Of a stretch of DNA of 64,000 bases, positions 11,721 through 23,514 are shown piece after piece. Numbering within the stretch: position 1 is the stretch's first letter; the number at the start of each line of letters is the position of its first letter. The notes under the pieces were generated by a model. The model was not told where the DNA came from and did no database searches. It saw only the letters and a list, made by a program, of their open reading frames with translations. Source of the DNA: Artemia franciscana (Eukaryota; Arthropoda; Branchiopoda; Anostraca; Artemiidae); NCBI RefSeq assembly GCF_032884065.1, contig NC_088867.1, positions 47,132,185-47,196,184 on the forward strand. The letters run 5' to 3'. The position numbers and the translations under genes are program-made.

Positions 11721-13442
11721 TCAAACAGTTCTTGGTAACGAACTGTAGTAAGGAAGGCTCAATAGTAAACGAGACTCTAAAACACGGAATTTTGATGCGA
11801 AAAGATACATCAAAAGAATTGGATTTTCATGCTGATACTAAAATATATAAATTTCAGCAAATTTAGTCTTTGTCATCAAAACTTAGGAGCCTGAGAAAAT
11901 TTGCCTTATTTTGGAAAATAGGAGGAAACACCCCCTAAAAGTCATAGAATCTTAACGAAAATCACACCATCGCATTCGGCGTATCAGAGAACCCCAAAGC
12001 AAACTTTTCAAGCTCCTATCTACAAAAATGTGGAGTTTCGTATTTTTTTGCCAGAAGACAAATCACGGGTGCGTGTTTATTTTTTTTTTTATCTTTTCCC
12101 CAGGGGTCATCGTATCGACCAAGTGGTCCTAGAATTTCGCAAGAGGGCTCATTCTAATGGAAATGAAAAGTTGTAGTGCCCTTTTTAAGTGATCAAAAAA
12201 TTGGAGGGCACCTAGTCCCCCTCCCACGCTCATTTTTCCCAAAGTCAACGGATCAAAATTTTGAGATAGCCATTTTGTTCCGCATAGTCGAAAACCATAA
12301 TAACTATGTCTTTCGGAATGACTTACTCCCCCATAATCCCTGGGGGAGGGGTTGCAAGTTACAAACTTTGACCAGTGTTTGCATACAGTAATGGTTATTG
12401 GGAAGTGTACAGACGTTTTCAGGGGGATTTTTTTGGTTTGGGGGTGGGGTTGATGGGAAGGGGCTACGTGGGAGGATCTTTCCTTGGAGGAATATGTCAT
12501 GGGGGAAAGTAAAATCAATTAAAAGGGCGCAGGATTTTCTAACATTACTATAAAAAAAAACATGAAAACATTTTTTTCAATTGAAAGTAAGGAGTAGCAT
12601 TGAAACTTAAAACGAACAGAGATTATTACGCATATGAGGGGTTCTAAAAATACTTTAGTATAAAGAGCGAGGTATTTAGGAGGAGATAAATACCTCGCTC
12701 TTTATGCTAAAGTATTTTTTGTAATTTCAACTATTTATTCTACAGCCTTTCTAATTCAGGGGTCATTCTTAAAGAATTGGGACAAAACTTACGATTTATT
12801 GTAAAGAGGGAGGTATTAAGGAGGGTACAAACCCCCTCGTATACATAATATAAATATAAGAATATAAAAGTGTGTTATGTAAGTTAATTCTTAAGTTACG
12901 TATATTTTTTACTAATAAAAACGTTCGCTAAAAATTAAAGTTCTAGTTGCCTTTTTAAGTAACCGAAAAATTGGAGGGCAACTAGGCCTCCCTCCCCACC
13001 CCTTATTTCTCAAAATCGTCTGATCGAAACTAAGAGAAAGTTATTTAGCCAAAAAAAGAATTAATATACAAGTTTCATTTCAATAATTTATGTGCGGAGA
13101 GCCAAAATCAAACATGCATTAATTCAAAAATGTTCAGAAATTAAATAAAAAAAAAAAATAGTTTTTTTTTAGCTGAAAGTAAGGAGCGACATTAGAACCT
13201 TAAACGAACGGAAATTACTCCGTATATGAAATGGGCTGTCCCCTCCGCAATCCCTCGCTCTTTACGCTAAAGTTTGACTCTTTGCCACAATTCTACTTTT
13301 TAAAACAATTAAAAGCTTTAGCGTAAAGAGCGAGGGATTGCGGAGGGGACAACCCATTTCATATACGGAATAATTTCCGTTCGTTTAAGGTTCTAATGTC
13401 GCTCCTTACTTTCAGCTAAAAAAACTAGTTTTTTTTATTTAA
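11721..13442 (+). mobile_element. hairpin-foldback unit, tandem copy 3
   Basis: 1722 bp. It starts TCAAACAGTTCTTGG, so one base of the hairpin stem is mismatched. The first foldback region contains an extra small hairpin at about 12640-12715 (GCGAGGTATTTAGGAGGAG next to AAATACCTCGCTC). The second foldback, 13146-13442, carries the distinctive CCGCAATCCCTCGC arm matched exactly by GCGAGGGATTGCGG. The same derived features occur in the inverted copy at 28389-30119. Confidence 0.8.
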
Positions 13443-14819
13443 TTGTTACAAGAGGCGAAAAAAACCTTCAAAGGTGTTGTATTCAAAACAAAAGCCAAAT
13501 TCAGATGATTTCACCACTACAATACCACGTCAACCCAAATTCGAACAAGCCAAATCCTGTCTGTAGTTTAATTTGCATGAGGCAAACAAAGGCTTGTTCA
13601 GGTTGGTACAGCGCCAGACTTATTTCCCCTGTCAAAAGTTACGCCTAAAGTTAATAAATTGTGTGCCTCGAGATGCAAGCTCTTTTGAGTGCGTTATGGC
13701 TGACTGATGCCAGATTTTTCTTCGTTATCATGTGGGTCTACTAATGTTGCCAGATATACGCGGAGAGAGGAAATCCCCACTGAGCTTCCAGTTATAGATC
13801 TGGAATCAGGGATTCAAGAGACATTTTTTTCTCATCATGGGGTGGAGTCGAAGGGGCTAAATTTATGAATATAGGGAAAATCTTTGAATTATGCAAACGA
13901 TATACGATTTATGCAGAAATTATGGAATTTCGGGCAGGAGCACCAATCCCCAACCCCCACCTGCACACACGGGAATTCAGAATCAAGTGAACATAGTAGA
14001 TATATTAGCTACGATTGAACATAGAGATAGGGGGGATATTTTGCAAACACTATAATGTGAAGATAAAAAGTAAAATCTAAGAAGCACACGTCTGTATCGG
14101 GGTCCCTTTAATTGCTGCTAATTTTTTTTTCAAGATTCAAGATTTTTATTTCGCACAGTAAAAAACACAAATAATTCATCAAAGCTAACAGGGAGCTGCA
14201 CTCGAAAGAAGGCTATCTATTTTTGCCTTAATTTCATATCCACCAAAAATAAAGAAACAAATATAAGAGAAAAAAGAAAAAAATCACAAAAACCTCATGC
14301 CATAAAGCAGGAGAGGGCAAAGGAGACTACCTCAGTATGGCAAATTCCCAATAAAATAATAATTTCATGCCAATTTAGTTTGTTTTGTGCACTTTATTTA
14401 TATACTCTTTAGCTTTTTTTTCTGTTTACAATACTCATAATGTGACCAGGTTTCGTAACAGAATTTAAACCAGAGCCCCGGAAACCAATTGAATTGATGG
14501 CAATAATATGGTTAGGCTAGTTGAGGGGGGTTTCACTACATATATCAGCGTTGCATGTCTAGTGCGTCGTAAAGCTAATTTGTCAGTACATTGATAAAGT
14601 TCAAATGATGAAAATGGACACAACCAAAATTTAAAAATAAACTACTATAAGTACTAGCTTTATTTTTGCGTTTCATGTTTTTACTGTAGCTAAGCTGAAA
14701 AGGTGCAATAAAACCCGTTCTTTCTCCGCAGTTTCACCTCGATACTCCGCATATCCATACAACCCCAATTCCTCACAGACTGGTCCACTAAAACTGTTTC
14801 ACCAATGAATAGTGAAAGG
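13443..14819. other. intergenic, no gene recognised
   Basis: Ordinary AT-rich sequence. Positions 14125-14330 (TTCAAGATTCAAGATTTTTA ... ) read like the tail of an unidentified transposon but cannot be assigned. No domain-bearing frame or RNA gene is seen. Confidence 0.45.
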
Positions 14820-14825
14820 TTACTC

Positions 14826-14925
14826 ACTTTCCACTACCTGGTGTATACCTCGGAGTACCTGGTGTATACCTCGGAGCATCATGTGCACCACACAGTTCCA
14901 CCACACGTGGCATGAACCATCCGGC
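14826..14925. repeat. short shared repeat with a 21-bp internal duplication
   Basis: TACCTGGTGTATACCTCGGAG occurs twice in tandem, followed by CATCATGTGCACCACACAGTTCC. A related sequence lies at about 4222-4300. On the minus strand the block ends in GTGAGTAAC, which would be a good splice donor, so a repeat-derived exon is possible but unproven. Confidence 0.4.
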
Positions 14926-15237
14926 ATACGTGATTCCTGACTGTCGGTGAACTCTAGATAAAAAGAACCTTCAATTACCCTGCACAGTATTTCATTGAAA
15001 GGCCTATATAGGGACCGCTTTACGTACATGCCTTTGTGCGAAATCTAAGGTGTTATCGTCTTCCCACCATTCAGAAGCTCGCCTCAAGTTTTAATTTTTT
15101 GTTTTAACTTCTGCACATTAATAACTGGGATCCGATAACGAGTAGATTTGTTTCCTAACCAATTTCAATGTCATACCCCTCCCCTCAGATTGGTTCCATA
15201 AAACTGTTTTCAACCTATAAATAGTAATTCTAGTTAC

Positions 15238-15411
15238 CTTAGGAAGTGACAAGACTATGCTTCCGTTTCCTTCGCCACGATACTCCCATTCTTTGCCAAC
15301 AAGAAAAAACTTAGGAATTTTTTCTGAATTAATGTGATCATTGCGGGCATTTTGTTTTTCAGCATCTTTTTGCATTTGACTTAAATCTGATTCTAGGAAC
15401 TCTACGACCAT
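15238..15411 (-). CDS. probable first coding exon of inositol-pentakisphosphate 2-kinase-like gene (partial)
   Basis: On the minus strand a strong splice acceptor (CTTTTCTTTTCAG, ending at 15427) opens an exon at 15426, and the first ATG lies at 15411. The frame runs 58 codons to a consensus donor, AAG|GTAACTA, at 15238/15237. About 40 residues in, it reads EWEYRGEGNGSIVLSLPK. This resembles the N-terminal nucleotide-binding start of the Ins(1,3,4,5,6)P5 2-kinase family, where a W-x-Y-x-GEGN-x-S/N-L-V pattern opens the kinase. Family enzymes phosphorylate InsP5 to InsP6. The frame stays open past the donor to 15118, but that part has no family likeness and I read it as intron. Later exons were not found; downstream minus-strand sequence here is repeats. 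The assignment rests on one short motif and is tentative. Confidence 0.45.
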
Positions 15412-15426
15412 TTTATTGAGCTCTAT

Positions 15427-16770
15427 CTGAAAAGAAAAGATCGAGTTAAAACTACGTAGAAATAACAGGTTTTAGTGCAATTTTTCAGCTTAACTACAGA
15501 AAACAGAAAATGAAACGCAAAAATGAATACTGTAGTTTAATCGCAGACCTGGCAAAAAACAGGTATAATCAAGGCAGCAACTTGCGCATTTTAGTATTAC
15601 ACCGCTTTCTCAACATGAATTTGTTTTTTCTTTATCTTTGACTGTTCACGTGACTCTTTTATTTGGACTATAATTAATGTATTTACTGTTTTACTCCATT
15701 TTCAAAAGCCATTTGAAATGAAAGGTAATAGCCTACGTGCAATATGAGGATAAGGGATAGGGAAGAAATCATGTCCTCTAGGGGTTACCGACTTTCAACA
15801 ATTAGGTACATTAGGGGCGAATGCGGTAGCTTTCCTCATCACATAACCACCAAAAGATGTGATCTTTTTTGGTTAAGCCAGCCTTTGATAGGTTTGGATC
15901 CTCCTCAAACAGATTTATGGCTGCACCCCTTAACAAATAACGCTGGACAACGGGTGACTAAGCTGTATTCCAAAAATAGTCTCCACACAGGAAAGCAATT
16001 CGGTACGCATTTGGAGGGGAGAGGGCAATTTTGAACAAAAACAAGTGACGCAACACAAAATCCGATATTGAGGGATGGGTTCGAGCCTAAAGGCCTTCCT
16101 TGTAAGTGCCTGTCTTCAGAACCTTCCATCGAAAAGCGCCTAACATATCCTCCTCTTCGTTTTTAAGCTAAGTACTCACAGAACCTAGATCCACTGACAC
16201 GTCGACTTTTCGAAGCCACGAGTATAAAAAAAAACAAAAAAAAACAGGCGTTTTACAGAATACAAGTTTATACAAAGCTAAGCAATAAATACTAATTGAA
16301 AAATTTCCGCGATCTGTATACTTTGCTTTAAATGTCCATGGTTCTTCACCGTGCTTAGCTACGCTCGTCACGAACTTCAAATTGTAATTGCAGCAAACTA
16401 AAAATTTTGCTTGACGTTTGGATCTAGGGCGGCCGAAGACCTTTGGATAAAAGGTGTGGATTCTTAAGTTGCGCAACTTACCGTTAAATCGATAATAGAT
16501 GCAAAAGGGTGGTAAAGATTGAAAACTAATTATATAAACGTTATTTTATCAATGTGTATGTATGTATGTATATATATTTCCAAAAAAAGCCATCAGACCA
16601 TAGGAAAAAAAAAGGAAAAAAAAAGAACACAAACGTAACAAAACCAATAAGAAAAACACAAACAAATTAAACAGAAAAAACGTACTTATATATGAATCTT
16701 CACGGAATTATTTATAAAGAGATACATCTTTCACGATGTATCAGCCCTTTTTCAACATACTTAGCCAGAT
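15427..16770. other. unassigned, possible intron of the kinase-like gene
   Basis: If the exon at 15238-15426 is real, this stretch lies upstream of it and may be a 5' intron. A minus-strand frame at 16168-16476 (102 codons, with VFGRPRSKRQAKFLVCCNYN near its start) is not low complexity, but I do not recognise it. A (GTAT)n patch lies at about 16555-16575. Confidence 0.4.
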
Positions 16771-16773
16771 TCA

Positions 16774-17000
16774 TTAACGTAAGTTTAGCTCGATCCTATA
16801 ATTCCTTCCACCCACCTTCCGCCAAATCCTCAAAAAATTAAAAAGATATTCATCATCTTCTCCACACATCGGACAAGGGACTGGGTTAACATTATAACCC
16901 CTAAATTTCCTCTCTCTTTCCCCAATGTCAATTGACCCTCCCCTTAAGTTCAAAATCTATTTTATTTCTTCCCCTTTCAACCCAAATTAAAATAAACTTA
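16774..17000 (-). mobile_element. LINE ORF2 C-terminal fragment
   Basis: On the minus strand a frame ending at the TAA at 16774-16776 includes GYNVNPVPCPMCGEDDEYLF followed by NFL. The CPxCG-E-D-x-LF-x-FL pattern is the C-terminal cysteine motif seen after the reverse transcriptase of jockey/I/R1-type LINEs; the usual His of the motif appears as Asn here. Upstream sequence to about 17000 (LRGGSIDIGERERKFRG) fits the same region. No RT domain is present, so this is a 5'-truncated tail. Confidence 0.5.
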
Positions 17001-17479
17001 TCCCACCCACCCCCGTATCCTTCATCTTACTATACAGACTCGGAGCAAAGAGGCAAAGAGGCCAAGAAGCAAAGAGGATGAAAAAACTAGGACTGCAAAT
17101 CTCTCCTACTTTTTGCCAACAAAGCGTCCAAAAATGTCACTTCGGACGGACGCGAATGTTAGTGCTTTACGAACTTGCGTGCCACGAAACCCCATTGCAT
17201 CGTGTAGTAGCGTCGAGCGCGTCACAAAAAAAGGTATAGAATGCGGTAAAAGCGGGAAGACATTTCTTGGAGTAAACTTTTGATATTAAAACTTGGATAA
17301 AGCAAATGGACTTTTTTTCACAAAACATACCTAATTTCGTATAAAAAATATTTCATTTTGTAATTAGTTGTTGTTTACTCGAATATCATGGTCTAGTTCT
17401 TCCAGCTGAACTTTCTCCGAAGCATTCTAGAAATAAGCTGGCTGATTGTCTTATCCATTTCGGGCTTACTTTGTTGTTT

Positions 17480-19880
17480 CGAATTTAGGATCAAAAAGAA
17501 GCAGACATAGTACATTGGCTCTTGTCAAAGCATCCTAGTACAGTATACCACAAGTTAGTATGCCCTGTCTCTTGTGGCACGAATGTGTTGAATCTATTTA
17601 GTTTTGAGCTCCTGGATTACGAAAGCACAGAGGTAGTTCGATTAGGCTGCATTTATAGGCACTCACCTGTCCCAGATCCGTCTCTGGGAAAAGTGATCAC
17701 CTTGTAATTGGTCAACATACCATTCAGGCTCACAAACGAATAAACTAAGAAAACGGACACCGACGAAACAGCAATCATAGCATGAATAAGTGACGTGGGA
17801 CTGGACATCACTGCTTATAGGGGATGTAGATCGACAATTGATCAGTTTTCGGGTAAACCTTACAACACTTCAAAAAAGTACATCCTTATGCGAAAGCCCA
17901 AAACACACGCGTGCGTGACCTCTCCAATACATAGAAGATGGAATCGAAAAAGTCGACACTAGAACACACGCTATAAAAATAGGAAAGATAATCACTTTGA
18001 AAATTTTGTGAACAATCAACATAAGCAACGAAACGTGACCAGACTAATTCATTTAAATTTTGAGTCCGAGCTTCCGGATGATAACAATAAAAATCTCAAA
18101 AGTTCTGGAACTACGTATCTAGCAAAGGTCATGATTGATGTTCAATAAAAATCTAAAAAAAATCTGGTGACAAGGAAGTTACTAACACGCAAGAAATTGC
18201 TAAATTACTCAACCAACAATTTACGTCACTGTTTACCAATGAGCCTTACGGTTCTCTCCCCAACAGTCTCTCTATGATGTACCAAATCTTAGGAAACCTA
18301 TAACGATTTCTCTCAAGTCAACCAGGAATCAGATTTAGGCGCTTGGTGCCAACAGGGTGGCACACCCAGACAAGATACATTTAAACATGGCTTTCGAAAG
18401 ATCTGTCAGTCTTAAAACCACTAATCGAAAGATTTCACTAGTTCCTCGAATAGAATATTGCCCTTTCAGACTAGAAGAACTCACGAATTACATGAATATT
18501 CAAGAAAACTGACAAGACAAGAAAACTATGGGCTGTCATCTTAATATCAGCTATAGCAAAAACCCTGGAACACATTGCGAACGCCAAAATTCTGGCATGT
18601 CTTCTTTCCAATAGTGCAATGTCACTGAACCAGTATGACTTAACTCCAGGAATGTCAATGGAGACCGGCCTTCTCAAAACTTACAATATCAGCACAAGCC
18701 TTCTGGACAAGGGAGTGTCTTTTGACCTGATTTTGCTTGACCTTGCCAAAGCATTCGACTAGGTGACTCACAGACAACATAGGAATAAACTATCAATATT
18801 TGGAATCTATACTGATGTGATAGAATGGGTGACGAATTTCCCAACAGACCGAAAGCAACAGGTGCAACTTTTCACCCATAACGATGATAGAGCATTCTCT
18901 AAACCATGCGATGTCATCAGTGGAGTACCTCAGTATAGGATTCTAGGCCTCACCACCTTCCCCATTTATATAAATGATAAGATGAAGAAAATCCCTAATA
19001 ACATCAAACTCTAGGCAAATAATTCCAAGCTTTTCGGACCAGCTAACAAAGAAAGCCTGCAATCAGATCACCAGATAATCCAGAAGGGGTTCGATGAATT
19101 GTGACTCTGAGTTCAATATCAATAAATGCAACGTGCTCCATTTTGGCAGCAACAACTCTCACTACCAGTATACCATGTATGACTAGAACTAATTTCTGGT
19201 ATTCAACTTCGAATCCGCAATGAAGAAAGACTTGTGAGTGCTTGTTGACAAGCAGTGGAAGTTCCACGGGCACTGGAAACAAGTGGTGTCAATGGCTAAT
19301 TCAAGTCTTGGTCTACTGAAGGGTGCAATCACCACCGCTCCCGCAGAGTCTCTGTGAGACTTTAAAAGGCTATCGTTAGGTCTCTTGGATTTTCTGTGCT
19401 TTTGTAGCCTCTCCTTCTACAAGCTTGAAACTAGAACAATTGAAGGATTCAAAAGGTGCGTAAACGCGGGTATTACAGGTCTTACAGGTCTGCGACAAGA
19501 AACTTGAATACCTAAAACTCCCGACACCCGTTTTCAGAGGAGGTCAAGTTGACTTGTTGTTAAGGTGACATCATGCTGACCCACAGATTTAACACCAAAC
19601 ATACAACAACCTCATCAGTCATCATGCTTGTCGATACCACACTAGATGACACTGGAATAAGCTAGTCAAGCCATCAATAGAGATTAGAAACAGTTTCTAA
19701 ACGTCATACCTACCCTTGTGGTCACGCTACCGAGTGTTTTCTAATTGCATCACTCCAGCGAACCTCTGCCGCGGCATCTCACTGGCACAGTAATACAGTG
19801 ACTCATTGAAAATAACCGTCATTGACACGGAGCAGAACAGATCCAGCATGGACCTTAATTTGCCGGAGGCGCAATTATTC
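17480..19880 (+). pseudogene. decayed jockey/CR1-like LINE (endonuclease remnant plus reverse transcriptase)
   Basis: Plus-strand pieces in shifting frames recall a LINE ORF2. About 17625-17690 reads VVRLGCIYRHS, like the endonuclease GxxYRxP strand. About 18540-18720 resembles the RT fingers (SAIAKTLEHI, then TPGMSMETGLLKTYN). At 18727-18759 LILLDLAKAFD is RT motif A, followed by an in-frame TAG. Then come SGVPQYRILG near 18930 (motif B) and YIND. The catalytic FADD has become a stop plus ANN (TAG GCA AAT AAT at 19012-19023). The tail includes a KLVKPSIEIRNSF-like stretch near 19660-19695. Many stops and frameshifts are present, so it is inactive. RT copies RNA at nicked target DNA in intact relatives. 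Confidence 0.7.
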
Positions 19881-19969
19881 GGAACTTCTAATGTTCCAGA
19901 TTTTAGTTCTAGATTCTAGTTCTTTTATTTTAGGCTATATGTAAAAACTTTTTGTTGGAAAGCACTGAC

Positions 19970-20730
19970 TAATTACGACGATAACTGTGCTTGGTTAGAA
20001 GACAGAATAGACATGGTAGTTAAAGATCCAGTAATTATGTCTTCGAAAATGACACCCCCCCCACAGCCCTCAGGACAAGGGTTGTAAGTTATGTCCCGGA
20101 GGCATATGAGGGTTTTATGGAAAGGGTGGTAGTAAAAACTTCGGAGGGGGCTCATTGGATTGGCAATCAAAAATTCTAGTGCTGTTTTTGGGAATCAAAA
20201 TGATTGGAGGGAAATTAGCCCCCCTCACGGCCTATTTTCCCTAAATGCACCCTATAGAAATTTTGAGATAGCCATTTGATCAAAAACAGTCCAAAGATCA
20301 CATTTAGTTTGAAATTTATACTTCTAGTTTCCTTTTATGAGTCAAAAATGATGGAGGCTAACTAGTCCCCTCCTCAATACCCTCTTTCCCCAAACGCATC
20401 CGATCAAAATTGTTAGATAAACATTTTGTTCACAATAGTCCAAAGAACATATAATAATGTCTTCACAGCGGACACAACTCCCCAGAGCCCAGGGGTAACG
20501 GTTGAAATTTATCCCCGGGGGCATATGAGATTTTTATGGAACGGGTGGTAGTATAAACTTTGGATCGGATGTGGCTCATTTGATTGGAAATCAGAAGTTC
20601 TGGTGTCCCTTTTAAGAGTCAAAAGTGAATGGAGGGCAACCAGCCCTTCCCCAAAGCCAATCATTCCCCGAAACACATCCGATCAAAATTTTAAGAGAGT
20701 TATTTCGTTCAGCATTGTTGAAAGATTCAG
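19970..20730. repeat. tandem copies of a repeat related to the hairpin-foldback module
   Basis: Two to three degenerate copies with a spacing of about 420 bp. Blocks TAATGTCTTC...ACACAACTCCCCA, GGCATATGAG...TTTTATGGAA..GGGTGGTAGTA and GATTGGAAATCAGAAGTTCT recur at about 20035, 20455 and (partly) 20600, with a further fragment at 21305-21430. The GGAGGGCAACTAG and CCGATCAAAATTTT blocks are also found in the first module of the hairpin-foldback unit, so the two families share ancestry. Confidence 0.6.
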
Positions 20731-20914
20731 GTGTGCATTTCAGAGAATGTTGAGGGGAGTATTGAGCTAAATAAAAAAATGTTATGTGCACACGGATAGT
20801 CAAAAGGGCATAACAGCAATATCTTAGGAACAGCTTGGCAAGCGAAGTTGGAACTAACAGGGCTTGTTGTGGGGGATATTGAACTAACCAAAAGAAAATA
20901 TTTGTATCATAATG

Positions 20915-21275
20915 CTGATGCTTCTTACCATATTACTACTACTGCCACTAAAGCTAAGGCTACTACTATTAATTTTACTGCGATTACTACTACTGCTGTT
21001 ACTAAAACTAAGGGTATTAAGGTGAAAATTTTGTAAAATATTGAAACTGCATGTAATTAAATCGAAACACATTATTCCCACACAGGTTGTGAAGAGGACG
21101 TACCAGAAATGCTTCAGGAGCGGTTGATGGTATTAAGTTTAAACTTCCAGCGTCTGTTGAAGGGGATGCTAAAGAAACCAAAAGGGCTATGAGCATACTT
21201 GCTACTAATGCTACTACAACTACTGCTGCTACGCAAGTTAAGAGTATTAAGGCGAAGCTTTCAAGAAACATTTAA
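20915..21275. repeat. degenerate ACT/TAC trinucleotide tracts
   Basis: Two patches (about 20930-21030 and 21195-21260) of decayed TACTACTACTG and GCTACTAC repeats. Each is followed by a similar AAGG.TATTAAGG.GAA block, with a third weak patch near 21620-21680. Threonine- or leucine-rich frames crossing them are artefacts. Confidence 0.6.
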
Positions 21276-21942
21276 AAAGATGTTGAACTAAATCCGAAGT
21301 TCTAATGCCATTTTTAAGAGTCAAAAGAGAATGGAAGGCAAGTAGCCCTCCTCCCGGACACATTTATTTTCCAAAAACATCCAGTCAAAACTTTGAGACA
21401 GTCATTTTGTTCAGCATAGTAGAAATGTCCATTAACTATGTCTCAAGAGATATTGGGTATGTCAACCCCCCAAAACTATGTAACTGGCCCATTATGCTTT
21501 AAAACTAAATATTGCTTTAAAATTAAATCAAAAGGTACTGTGTGTATATTTACCAATAAGACACGTCAGCAATATATCGAGAGCGACAGGGGGCATTAAT
21601 TTGAAACTGTCGGACCTACTAATATTACTACTTCTGCTCTTACAATTTATACAAATCTAAAGAGTATAAGTGTATCCAAGTTGTTAGATAGCATAGATAA
21701 AATGTTTTGGGAATGATGATATCTTTTATTTTTCAGGTCACCTTGAGGTGTAAAATTAAATTAAACAATACTATTTGAGTCAGGATTAAACATCGGTGAA
21801 AAAGTTTTTCCAACATGCAGATAGCGAGCCAAACTATGGATTCTGATAAAAAAAAAAAAACAAAAAAAAAACGTAAAGATACGATTTTTCCACGAAAAAG
21901 AATATGTCAATAAAAAATGAACAGAAATCAATTTAAGAAAAC

Positions 21943-22465
21943 TTTTTCCACAAACAAGTTTTTCAAAGAAACGCAGAGCTCCATTAAACCAAAAATGAGC
22001 AGAAATAAAGTCAAATAATTTTCAGTGCGCAAAACTACCACTAATCGCAGTCAATAAGAAACCCAAAACGAACAGAAATTACAATGAATAACTAAAAAAA
22101 AAATACTAAAAGGAAAAACAAATGGCCGTAGATTTTCAATTTAATACACATACACTGATATTTATTCCTGAAAATTTCAATTATTTTTTATTTATTAAAA
22201 TGTATTTTGTTGTCAGTAAAGTACATATTATGTTCTGGTCTTGAGAAGGCATGGGGTCGTCAGCCTTTCTCATGTTAATTTTTGCTCATTTTGAGTTTGA
22301 CTCGGTTCTTCATTGTAATTTATGTTCGTCTTTGGTTTCATTTATTTATTGATGGTAATTTAAGGTAGTTTTACGCTTGAAAGATTATTTGACTTTATTT
22401 CTGCTCATTTTTGGTTTAATGGGGCTCTTTACTTTTCTTTGAAAAACTTGTTCTGTGGAAAGTTT
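21943..22465. repeat. foldback inverted repeat
   Basis: The left arm at about 21943-22075 (CAAACAAGTTTTTCAAAGAA, AAACCAAAAATGAGCAGAAA, AAAGTCAAATAAT) is mirrored at about 22320-22465 (ATTATTTGACTTTATTTCTG, CTCATTTTTGGTTT, TTCTTTGAAAAACTTGTTC). The arms are roughly 130 bp and the central loop about 240 bp. No coding content, so it is probably a MITE or foldback element. Confidence 0.65.
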
Positions 22466-22628
22466 TTTAAATTCATCAGAGATAAATACCGAGGGTAGTA
22501 AGACAAATCTAAGAAGAGCACAAAAGCACACTTGACGCCTTGGCCGGGTAATAGTTACGTTTGGTTGCGAATTAAACACAATCAAGTCCTGTTTTTCTTT
22601 TTTTATTAAGAAAGTAGTATATATATCT

Positions 22629-23470
22629 ATATATATAAAAATAAGTTGTCTGTGTGTGGATCTGTGGATCAGATGACGTCATGTTTGTTCGCATATGACG
22701 TCTGAATTATTTCACACTAATACAAAAGAAGAAAAAAACTAAAAAAGGTAAAAACTACGAAAAAAACTAAAAAGAAAAAAAAACTAAAAAAGCTAAAAAA
22801 CTAAAAAAAAACTAAAAAAAGGTAAAAATCTAATAACTAAAAAAAAACTGAAAAAAATAAAAAAAGGCAAAAACTACAAAAAAATAAAAACTAATAAAAA
22901 AACTAAAAAAGCTAAAAAACTAAAAAAAAACTAAAAAAAGGTAAAAAACTAAAAAAAAACTAAAAACTAAAAAAGAAAAAACTAAAAAAAAGGAAAAAAC
23001 TGAAAAATAAAAGAGAAAAAGAAAACTAAAAAAATATGAATAAATATATATAAAAATAAGTTGTTTGTGGGTTATGTCTGTCTGTCTGTCTGTCGAGTGA
23101 CGTCGTGTTTGTCCGCATATGACGTCTGAATTATTTCACACTAATACAAAAGAAGAAAAAAAACTAAAAAAGGTAAAAACTACAAAAAAAAACTACAAAG
23201 AAAAAAAACTAAAAAAGCTAAAAAACTAAAAAAAACTAAAAAAAGGTAAAAAACTAAAAACTAAAAAAAACTGAAAAAACTAAAAAAAGGCAAAAACTAA
23301 AAAAAAAACTAAAAACTAATAAAAAAGCTAAAAAACTAAAAAACTAAAAAAACTAAAAAAACTAAAAAAAGGTAAAAAACAAAAAAAAAAAAACTAAAAA
23401 CTAAAAAAGAAAAAACTAAAAAAAAGGAAAAAACTGAAAAATAAGAGAAAAAGAAAACTAAAAAAATATT
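22629..23470. repeat. tandemly duplicated Helitron 5' region with CTAAAAAA repeats
   Basis: Two blocks about 420 bp apart each begin TATATATAAAAATAAGTTGT. Each then carries GTTTGTYCGCATATGACGTC and TGAATTATTTCACACTAATA, followed by several hundred bp of AACTAAAAAAG-type low complexity. The second block (about 23044) lacks the TC terminus, so only the first is a genuine element end. Confidence 0.8.
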
Positions 23471-23514
23471 AATAAATATAAAAAATATAAATATAAATAT
23501 AATATAAATTAGCA

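Noticed and set aside
12129-12518. 129-codon minus ORF and similar 70-130-codon frames in the hairpin-foldback modules
   Set aside because: They are open in one copy and broken in others; no conserved protein across copies, so not coding.
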